DNA of 6,984 nt. It comes from Candidatus Kapaibacterium sp. (GTDB lineage Bacteria > Bacteroidota > Ignavibacteria > Kapaibacteriales > UBA2268). The position numbers were made by a program, and so were the translations under genes. Within the stretch, counting starts at the first letter, position 1, and each line of letters begins with the position of its first letter. Under the pieces are notes generated by a model, which worked only from the letters and a program-made list of their open reading frames with translations, did no database searches and was not told where the DNA came from. Shown piece after piece: positions 1 to 5,696 of the stretch. The stretch covers positions 1-6,984 of the forward strand of contig JAQIDA010000207.1 in the NCBI GenBank assembly GCA_027858275.1. The letters are read 5' to 3'.

Positions 1-357
1 AAAGATAAAAAAGCTACGTATATGGGATTCGGCTTTTTATACGGTGTTTTAGGATCGGGTATCGGCGGGGTTCTCGGCGCGGCACTTTATACAGGTTTTG
101 TTGACAATCCGATGATCGCTTTTATTCGTGAGAAATTGTCTGAAGCAGGATCTTCGGCACTGCTCGCTGCAGAGCCGACTATAGAAGAATCGATCAAAGT
201 GGCGGCATCAATCGGGATCAGTAAAGAAGAAATTCTTGGTCACGGCATGACTTCAGAGCTTTGGCTGGTTTTCAGCAGTATCGGAATTTTATGTATTATC
301 GGTCTGCTGGCGTATCAGAAATTCATAGGCGCGCGCAGCGCTGAAGATGTGAAATAG
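1..357 (+). CDS. C-terminal end of a membrane transporter, probably MFS (5'-truncated by window)
   Basis: The frame is open from the first base (reading KDKKATYMGFGF) and stops at 355-357, so 118 residues are visible and the ATG at 22 is very likely internal. There are two strongly hydrophobic stretches. One is a glycine-rich helix just after the KDKK turn (GFLYGVLGSGIGGVLGAAL). The other, close to the end, is LWLVFSSIGILCIIGLLAY, followed by a short basic/polar tail. Between them lies a polar segment of about 50 residues. A charged turn, a Gly-rich helix and a last helix with a short cytoplasmic tail resemble the last two helices of Major Facilitator Superfamily permeases. The family is inferred from this fragment alone and the substrate cannot be named. 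The polar segment between the two helices is longer than a usual MFS loop. The gene converges on the dehydrogenase gene and ends 21 nt before a shared terminator. Confidence 0.6.
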   Translation, partial: KDKKATYMGFGFLYGVLGSGIGGVLGAALYTGFVDNPMIAFIREKLSEAGSSALLAAEPTIEESIKVAASIGISKEEILGHGMTSELWLVFSSIGILCIIGLLAYQKFIGARSAEDVK

Positions 358-378
358 GATTTTGATTTTCTGATCAAT

Positions 379-418
379 AAAAAACCGGAGTCAGCTGCTA
401 TGCTGATTCCGGTTTTTT
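379..418. terminator. Bidirectional intrinsic terminator between convergent genes
   Basis: A 17-bp stem (379-395 with 402-418) has one G-T wobble (390/407) and a 6-nt loop (396-401). The core pairs are CCGGAGTCAGC with GCTGATTCCGG. The outer part of the stem is an A-run on the left and a T-run on the right, so the transcript from either strand ends in a GC-rich hairpin followed by U's. It lies 21 nt after the stop of the + strand transporter and about 36 nt after the stop of the - strand dehydrogenase, the expected place for a terminator shared by two converging genes. Confidence 0.88.
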
Positions 419-454
419 TAATATTATAGTTCTGAAAACTTTTAAAGCAAACCT

Positions 455-2587
455 CTACAATTCCACAGGCAACCCACTATTCAGCGACTCTTCTGCTGCG
501 ATAGTCGCCATTGTAATCGCGCGAATCGCTTCATAAGAAATCGGCATTTCTTGGCCGGCTTTCATTGATTCCACAGTCGCGATGATCTCTTCTTTATGCC
601 CTTTTTTGCCGTCAAGCGAATGCTTTTTAGTCTTGCTGTTGCGAATCAATTCAACGGATTCAAAGTTATTCATGAATGCAGTTGAGCCTTCGCAATATAC
701 TTCAGTGTACTCTTTTGGTACTGATTTGTCGCCGTTGGACAAGTACTGGAGTGAGCCAACCGAGCCGTCGGAGAATTTGATTGTGATCACAACATTGTCG
801 CGGTTAACGCCTTCGACATTCGAGGCGGAAATCGCTTCGGCGTATACTTTCACCGGCAACGCCTTTGTCAGATATACCATGCAGTCGATAAAGTGACAGG
901 CCTCTCCGATGATACGTCCGCCGTTTTCGGGAGCTTGTGCCCAATGCGATTTGGGGACGAGACCGGCGTTCACTCTATAATTAATTAGCATAGGATCGTG
1001 GCGACCCTCGAAAAATTTGTTGATAAGCTCAAATGATTTTGAGAATCGGCGATTGAAACCGACCATTACGCCGGCATTGCCTTTCGCGGCAGCTTTGTCA
1101 ATTTCGGCGACTTCTTCTCTGTTGATCGCAAGCGGTTTTTCTACGAAAACGGATTTGCCGGCATTCAATGCCTCAGTCACATACTGAGCATGAGTGTCGT
1201 GGCGAGTAGCGCAAAAAACAGCGTTCACATCTTTGTCTTTAATCAGCTCCGATGAATCCGTTGAGGACTTGTTGAAACCGAATTGTCTTGCGGCTGTCTG
1301 AGCGTTTGCGGGAGTATTTGTTGATACTCCTATCATATCGACACCCGTATCTTTGAGAGGCGGCAATAAATATGACTGAGCGAAAGATCCCGCACCGACA
1401 AAAGCCACGCCGAGTTTCCCATTAGGAGCATTGTTCGACAGAGTGATTGTGCGATTAGTCGCGTCTTTGCGTTCCGGATACTCAAGGAGAATGCCAAGGA
1501 AAGGTTCGTTAATTTTGCCCATGATCAGCTCATAAGCGGTCGGGGCTTCATTGACTTTATAAGTATGTGTGGTCATGGATTTCACATCCATTTTCTTTTC
1601 GGCGATCAGATCGAGGAATGACTGCATATTGCGATTTTCCGTCCAGCGAACATAAGCCGCGGGATAATCTATGCCGTTTTCTTCATACATTGGGTCGTAT
1701 CTGCCGGGACCGTAGCTGCAGGAAATTTTTATTTCAAGTTCTTTCAAATAGAAATCGGGGCGGGGCAGGTTCATACCGATACCACCGACAATTACGACTT
1801 TCCCTTTTTTGCGAGCAAGTTTCAAGGCGAGTTCCAACGGTTCGTTCGAGCTTGTGCTTGCTGTTATTACAACAGAATCGCAGCCGAGTCCTCGAGAGTA
1901 TGACTGAATGCTTTTGATCGCATCATCGTTGCTTTTGAATACTTTGTCACAGCCGTATTTCAATGCTGATTCAAAAAGATTTTCGTCAATATCAAGACCT
2001 ATCACTCTGCAACCCGAAGCTTTCAGCAATTGAACCGTAATCTGTCCGAGCAGACCGAGTCCTATCACCGCGACGGTTTCGCCGAGGCGCATATCCGCTT
2101 GGCGTACGCCTTGCATGGCGATTGATCCCACAGTAGTATAAGCGGCTTCCTCAAGGCTGACACCTTCGGGAATTCTTACAGCGAGATTCTTAGGGATAGC
2201 GAGTATTTCGGCGTGGTTTGCCTTGCCTGCTCCGGCGCAAATAACTGCGTCGCCTACATTGAACTCATCGCAACGAGATTCGATAACGATACCGGAAGCA
2301 CTGTAGCCCAGCACTTTATATGAATCGAGCTTCGATTGAACTTTTTTATATGTAGAAATAATGCCTTCTTTTTTCAGAGTCTCGATCACTGTTTTGACTT
2401 GTTCCGGTTGCTGTTTAGCGCGTTGAAGCATGGAGACCTGAGCGTTGCCGACCGATGTTTTTTCTGTTCCGGCACTGATCAGCGAAAAGCTTGTTTTAAC
2501 TAAAATTCCGCCTGCTGGGCAAGCCGGAGCGGGAAGGTCTTCGACGAGCATTTCGCCTGTTTTTTGATATTGAACTACTTGCAGCAT
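455..2587 (-). CDS. Bi-domain oxidoreductase: MDR (alcohol-dehydrogenase-like) fused to Gfo/Idh/MocA dehydrogenase
   Basis: This 710-residue protein joins two NAD(P)-dependent dehydrogenase folds. Residues 1 to about 370 form a medium-chain dehydrogenase: a GroES-like part, then a Rossmann fold with GLGLLG at 176-181 and an acidic D199 at the end of the second strand, which favours NAD. Where zinc MDRs carry their first catalytic cysteine, this one reads ISAGTE (A39), so the half is probably zinc-free. After a short linker, a second Rossmann fold opens with VGAGSFA (397-403). It is followed by the EKP motif (483-485) of Gfo/Idh/MocA enzymes, NRRF (512-515), and GEACHFID with H565 and D568 at the usual catalytic positions. 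The same two-part arrangement is a known family often found in surface-polysaccharide gene clusters; sugar oxidation is therefore likely but the substrate is unknown. No sugar genes are visible nearby. ATG at 2585-2587 is the first start, with only a weak upstream purine stretch. The gene appears intact. Confidence 0.88.
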   Translation of the reverse strand: MLQVVQYQKTGEMLVEDLPAPACPAGGILVKTSFSLISAGTEKTSVGNAQVSMLQRAKQQPEQVKTVIETLKKEGIISTYKKVQSKLDSYKVLGYSASGIVIESRCDEFNVGDAVICAGAGKANHAEILAIPKNLAVRIPEGVSLEEAAYTTVGSIAMQGVRQADMRLGETVAVIGLGLLGQITVQLLKASGCRVIGLDIDENLFESALKYGCDKVFKSNDDAIKSIQSYSRGLGCDSVVITASTSSNEPLELALKLARKKGKVVIVGGIGMNLPRPDFYLKELEIKISCSYGPGRYDPMYEENGIDYPAAYVRWTENRNMQSFLDLIAEKKMDVKSMTTHTYKVNEAPTAYELIMGKINEPFLGILLEYPERKDATNRTITLSNNAPNGKLGVAFVGAGSFAQSYLLPPLKDTGVDMIGVSTNTPANAQTAARQFGFNKSSTDSSELIKDKDVNAVFCATRHDTHAQYVTEALNAGKSVFVEKPLAINREEVAEIDKAAAKGNAGVMVGFNRRFSKSFELINKFFEGRHDPMLINYRVNAGLVPKSHWAQAPENGGRIIGEACHFIDCMVYLTKALPVKVYAEAISASNVEGVNRDNVVITIKFSDGSVGSLQYLSNGDKSVPKEYTEVYCEGSTAFMNNFESVELIRNSKTKKHSLDGKKGHKEEIIATVESMKAGQEMPISYEAIRAITMATIAAEESLNSGLPVEL

Positions 2588-2709
2588 AATTTCTATTCTC
2601 GATCAATTATTATTAGTTTCATTATTAAATTGTGACGAAAAAGAGGCAAGAATTATTTAAAAATGTGGTTGGGGGTGGATTTTTGTATTAATTAAACGCT
2701 TGGTAGGGT

Positions 2710-2735
2710 GCGGACCTGTGTGTCCGCCCGGCGGA
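2710..2735. repeat. Three-arm GC-rich inverted repeat
   Basis: GCGGAC (2710-2715) is followed by a 6-nt loop and its complement GTCCGC (2722-2727). The middle arm can pair a second way: TCCGCC (2723-2728), one base, then GGCGGA (2730-2735). The same central arm therefore has two competing partners. There is no T-run on either side, so it is not an intrinsic terminator. The GC-rich block stands out from the AT-rich sequence before it. From memory, similar GGGCGGACACnnAGGTCCGC units are scattered between genes in many environmental bacterial genomes; I cannot verify that here. Confidence 0.5.
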
Positions 2736-2888
2736 TTAGGATAAACATCAGTTTCTTTTCATCCCAATCAGCGGTTCAGCCCCCCCAATCCTCTTTTAAC
2801 ACAATCCTGCTGATCGCAAGATTCGGTCCGATGGCGAGCAATCTTCGGACTACTGTTATGAACTTGAAAATCAACAACGAACATTCTG

Positions 2889-2908
2889 CATAGTGCTAAA
2901 GCACTATG
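2889..2908. repeat. Perfect 9-bp palindromic hairpin (REP-like)
   Basis: CATAGTGCT (2889-2897) and AGCACTATG (2900-2908) are perfectly complementary around two A's; in a real hairpin the innermost pair would open to give a TAAA loop. It lies 39 nt beyond the end of mtnA. Read in the mtnA direction, the hairpin is followed by GCAGAATG rather than a U-run, so a standard intrinsic terminator is unlikely, although it could stabilise the 3' end of the message. Its size and shape resemble REP-type intergenic palindromes; only one copy is present in this window. Confidence 0.6.
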
Positions 2909-2946
2909 TTACAACAATATAGAGTAGGTTTTGGACAGTATTGGAC

Positions 2947-4070
2947 TTAAGATAACTCATCTTGTTTTTCCGGGAACAATCCCAAAGTTCCCTCGGCAGA
3001 CGCGGCACAGACCCCTCGTTCTGTTATCAAACCGGTTACTAATCGGCTCGGTGTAACATCGAAGGCATAATTTGCGGCTTTTGTGCCTTTGCCGGCAATG
3101 TTGACTTCGACTACCTTATTCCCGACAACAGCGTCAACAAGCAATACTTCCGCAGGGTCGCGTTGTTCAATCGGGATGTTTTTGACACCGTCCTCAATTT
3201 GCCAATCTATCGTACTCGAAGGCAGTGCTACATAAAACGGAATGTTATTATCCGCCGCGGCAAGCGCTTTGAGATATGTGCCGATTTTATTAGCAACATC
3301 GCCCGTATAAGTCGTTCGATCACTGCCTACAATCACTATATCAACCATTCCCTGCTGCATCAGATGCCCGCCGACATTGTCAACGATCAATGTATTGGGA
3401 ACGCCTTCTTGGGTCAGCTCGAAAGCTGTAAGCTTGGCTCCCTGATTGCGAGGACGCGTTTCATCGACCCAAACATGAACATCTATTCCGTCTTGTACTG
3501 CTTGATATATCGGAGCGGTTGCCGTGCCGAAATCAACCGTAGCGAGCCATCCTGCATTGCAATGAGTGAGGATATTGACCGGTTCGCCGGACTTCTTCTC
3601 TGAAATTTCTTTGATTATTTCCGCTCCGAAACGACCGATTGCCCGGCATTGTTCGACATCATCCTCACAAATTGTCCGAGCCTCTTCAAGCGCGGCTCTT
3701 ATTTTATTATCAATCCCGTCAGCAGCAGAAATGATTTCTAATTGCCTGTTCACAGCCCAAGCGAGATTGACCGCTGTCGGACGCGCCGCTTTCAGGGATG
3801 CGGCTTGCTCTCGGATATATTCATCAATATTATTAACTCCGGATTCTTTTGCTTCGCACACAGCTGCGTACATTCCGTAAGCAGCAGTCACTCCTATAAG
3901 AGCGCACCCCGGACCAGCATATCAGCAATCGCGCTGATATAAGCACTAAGAGCAAAAAGATCGACAATCTCAAATTTGTGGGGTAAGACCCTCTGGTCAA
4001 TTATTTGAACAATTCGACTGTCCCCACTTTTCTCAAAGATAGTTCTGTATGGTTTAGAATTTATTTTCAT
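2947..4070 (-). pseudogene. mtnA: S-methyl-5-thioribose-1-phosphate isomerase, interrupted by a 1-nt frameshift
   Basis: MtnA converts 5-methylthioribose-1-phosphate to 5-methylthioribulose-1-phosphate in cytoplasmic methionine salvage. The downstream frame (from GTG 3891) gives 314 residues beginning VTAAYGMYAAV and includes THCNAG with the catalytic Cys and GSDRTTYTGDVANKIGTY with the catalytic Asp; these are C171 and D251 in the restored protein. The family's N-terminus is missing from that frame but is present upstream in another: ATG 4070 reads MKINSKPYRTIFEKSG, then IIDQRVLPHKFEIVD and ADMLVRGA, and hits TAG at 3894-3896. Adding one base after GCG (3903-3905) joins the halves as VRGAPLIGVTAAYGM, giving 374 residues, a normal MtnA length. 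The start is supported by GGAAG six bases upstream and by an ATGA overlap with the TPR gene. No other decay is visible, so this is either a very recent mutation or an error in the sequence. The identification is firm; whether the gene is dead is not. Confidence 0.9.
3898..3903 (-). other. Probable site of the missing base in mtnA
   Basis: On the - strand the sequence runs GGT GCG CTCTT ATA GGA GTG. MtnA proteins have RGAP[AL]IG here, which needs six bases between GCG and ATA; only five are present. Restoring one C (GCG CCT CTT ATA) gives the expected proline and leucine. There is no long homopolymer at the site, only what would have been CC reduced to C. Confidence 0.8.
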
Positions 4071-4081
4071 TTTGTGCTTCC
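4067..4081 (-). promoter_or_regulatory. Shine-Dalgarno and ATGA stop/start overlap linking the TPR gene to mtnA
   Basis: GGAAG (4081-4077 on the - strand) lies six bases before ATG 4070-4068. The TPR stop TGA (4069-4067) overlaps that ATG as ATGA. This arrangement usually gives coupled translation, and it is strong evidence that mtnA starts at 4070 and not at the internal GTG at 3891. Confidence 0.75.
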
Positions 4082-5491
4082 GGATTTGTTCATGTCCGGT
4101 TTAACATGAATTCTTGTCCTTAATTTTTTCTCAAACGAATGGAAAGGAATGAATAGCAAGGCAATTGAAAGATTAATACCAAGCTTGAATACCGGGATGT
4201 TATTTGTGAATTCGTCGACAAAAGGTTCGGTCATAACCAGAATGAATTCATAAAAGAGAAGAAAAGTAAGAAACATCAGAGCATCCATAGTCGCTTGTGT
4301 GAAATTGAGCTTATTCATAAAAAACAAGACGACAAACAGCGCAAGGACCAACAAAAATATCCCCGAGTACTGCAAAGTATTTCTATATTCAGTTTCTCCT
4401 TTTTTGATTTCGGCAACTTTTTCAGCCTCCCGTTTCTGCTGTTGATTCTGATATCGCCTGCTGAGATTTGATATTTTCTGGTTGACTTCCTTTGAATTTC
4501 GTATATCGTTAATTGCTTTGAATTTTTTAAAATGGACAAGGGATTTTTTGTAATCCCCCATTTTTTCATAAACTTCTGATATTGTTTGATAAGCATCACC
4601 CATAACGCTTGATATATTATTCTCCACCGAGAGCCGAACTGTTTGCAGAGCATAATTCAAAGCTTTTTTGTAATGTTTTGAGGCACTTATTGTTGAGGAA
4701 ACGGAGTCCTTTATTTTGCCTTGTTCAAAATAAAACAAAGCGAGGTTGAAAATATGCTGTAAAATAAGCCGGCTGTCACCAATTTCTTCACTGATTTTGC
4801 GTGACTTTTCATAAAATTCCAAAGCTTTATCGAATTCAGCCAACTCCTGGTAAATTCCTCCTACATTATAAAGAGAAGTAGCTAATCCTTTCTTGTTAGA
4901 TGTCTCATAGCATATTTTCAGTCCCTTATTGAAATAAGTAAGAGCCTCTTGAAAATTTTCAAGATTCTTGTATATAACCCCCATATTTGTATAAATACCA
5001 TAACCTCTCTCTTTATTCCCGATTTCATTGTTGATTTTTAAAGCCTTTTCATAGAACTCCAAAGCCTTTATGTTGTTGCCCTGATTCGAGTATATCATCC
5101 CGCAATTGCCGAGACTTCTCGCGATGCCGTCTTTATCTCCGATTTTTTCATTCAACTCCAAGGCTTTGAAGTAGAATTCCAAAGCTTTATCGTAGATGCC
5201 TTTTGACCAGTAGTTAGTCCCCAAGGATCGTAATATCAATGATAAATCTTTGTCGGAATGCAAATCCTTTGCCCGTACCAAACCTTCTTCGGCATATTCA
5301 ATGCCTTTGTCAGGGTCACTGCTGTATAATTTGAACGATAGTTCTGTGAGCAGATTCAGCTTAACTGAGTCCTCTGTTGCGGCAGAAAGCTCGCTTATAA
5401 GAGAATCAATTAGCTCTTGACCTTGCTTCTTCGCTGAAAGCGCAGAGATGTTAAGTATGATAACAATAATTCCGAAAACAATTTTTTTCAT
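4067..5491 (-). CDS. Secreted/membrane TPR-repeat protein with C-terminal transmembrane helices
   Basis: The 474-residue protein starts with a signal-type segment (residues 1-20, MKKIVFGIIVIILNISALSA), with a possible cleavage after A20. Residues of about 45-330 are tetratricopeptide repeats. The best ones recur exactly every 40 residues (LGTNYW at 90, then GMIYS, GVIYK, GGIYQ and ALFYF at about 130, 170, 210 and 250), each with a DKALEFY-like second helix. A charged, Gln/Lys/Glu-rich probable coiled coil (about 335-370) leads to three hydrophobic helices (about 376-392, 402-421 and 434-451) and a short basic tail. The TPR part should lie outside the inner membrane and bind a partner. Similar TPR-coil-TM layouts in Bacteroidota and relatives often end in a kinase or DNA-binding domain; none is present here, so the function is unknown. 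ATG 5491 has AAGGGG eight bases upstream and a good promoter. Its stop overlaps the mtnA start. Confidence 0.82.
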   Translation of the reverse strand: MKKIVFGIIVIILNISALSAKKQGQELIDSLISELSAATEDSVKLNLLTELSFKLYSSDPDKGIEYAEEGLVRAKDLHSDKDLSLILRSLGTNYWSKGIYDKALEFYFKALELNEKIGDKDGIARSLGNCGMIYSNQGNNIKALEFYEKALKINNEIGNKERGYGIYTNMGVIYKNLENFQEALTYFNKGLKICYETSNKKGLATSLYNVGGIYQELAEFDKALEFYEKSRKISEEIGDSRLILQHIFNLALFYFEQGKIKDSVSSTISASKHYKKALNYALQTVRLSVENNISSVMGDAYQTISEVYEKMGDYKKSLVHFKKFKAINDIRNSKEVNQKISNLSRRYQNQQQKREAEKVAEIKKGETEYRNTLQYSGIFLLVLALFVVLFFMNKLNFTQATMDALMFLTFLLFYEFILVMTEPFVDEFTNNIPVFKLGINLSIALLFIPFHSFEKKLRTRIHVKPDMNKSGSTK

Positions 5492-5539
5492 TTTTCAAAC
5501 CCCTTGTTCGACAAACAGAAATATTAATTGATCGCTCTT

Positions 5540-5568
5540 ATTATAAGATTAAAATCAAGAAAAAACAA
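5540..5568 (-). promoter_or_regulatory. Sigma70-like promoter for the TPR-mtnA unit
   Basis: On the - strand TTGTTT (5568-5563), a 17-bp spacer and a perfect TATAAT (5545-5540) lie in AT-rich DNA. The predicted transcription start is near 5533, giving a leader of about 40 nt before ATG 5491. The spacing and -10 box match the general bacterial consensus. If the organism belongs to Bacteroidota proper, whose main sigma factor prefers a different -7 box, this match would mean less. Confidence 0.5.
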
Positions 5569-5650
5569 TTTCATTTTTTAAATATTTTCGCGTTGTTATT
5601 TCAATTACGGAAATATCTCTCAAAATTACAGTGCTAACTTTTGCTTTAAA

Positions 5651-5681
5651 CCTGAAGACGTATTAACATTTAGTCTTCCGG
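5651..5681 (-). terminator. Weak candidate terminator after the OmpA-like gene
   Basis: CCTGAAGAC (5651-5659) faces GTCTTCCGG (5673-5681): eight of nine positions pair, with one T/C mismatch and a 13-nt loop. In the - direction the hairpin begins 16 nt after the OmpA-like stop and is followed by only TTTAAAG, a poor U-run. It may end or slow transcription before the TPR promoter, but the evidence is modest. Confidence 0.35.
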
Positions 5682-5696
5682 ATAATTAATTGAGGA

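Larger units (their letters stand above)
2588..2946. other. Non-coding gap with several inverted repeats
   Basis: This 359-nt stretch lies between the start of the dehydrogenase and the end of mtnA, both on the - strand. The part nearest the dehydrogenase (2588-2700) is AT-rich and should carry its promoter, but I could not settle on convincing -35/-10 boxes. From about 2701 the composition changes to more GC, and inverted repeats appear at 2710-2735 and 2889-2908. Between them, at 2818-2850, are two short, mutually exclusive pairings: AAGATT (2818-2823) with AATCTT (2840-2845), and GTCCGA (2826-2831) with TCGGAC (2845-2850). A 61-codon open frame on + (2708-2893) starts inside one hairpin and ends inside another, and has no recognisable protein character. 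The interval looks like accumulated repeat or element remnants rather than a gene. Confidence 0.6.

Noticed and set aside
582..896. Open frame on the + strand inside the dehydrogenase gene
   Set aside because: It lies opposite a well-supported Gfo/Idh/MocA coding region, has no recognisable protein features and is a shadow frame.
1567..1917. Second + strand open frame inside the dehydrogenase gene
   Set aside because: It lies opposite the conserved Rossmann region of the MDR half; its Arg/Ser/Cys-rich composition is typical of antisense shadow frames.
2708..2893. 61-codon + strand open frame in the intergenic gap
   Set aside because: It begins and ends inside hairpins, lacks a ribosome binding site and has no protein-like pattern.
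3889..3891. GTG at 3891 as the true start of mtnA
   Set aside because: It would omit the conserved N-terminus and RGAPxIG motif, which are readable upstream with a good ribosome site; no properly spaced Shine-Dalgarno precedes this GTG.
3894..3905. Programmed -1 frameshifting in mtnA
   Set aside because: There is no X-XXY-YYZ slippery heptamer, and slippage would give GALLIGV, losing the proline expected in the motif. A missing base explains it better.
3163..3942. Three + strand open frames opposite mtnA
   Set aside because: They overlap one another and the conserved mtnA sequence; none resembles a protein family.
4315..4653. 112-codon - strand frame within the TPR gene
   Set aside because: It lies in another frame inside a well-supported TPR/TM coding region and is lysine-rich without domain features.
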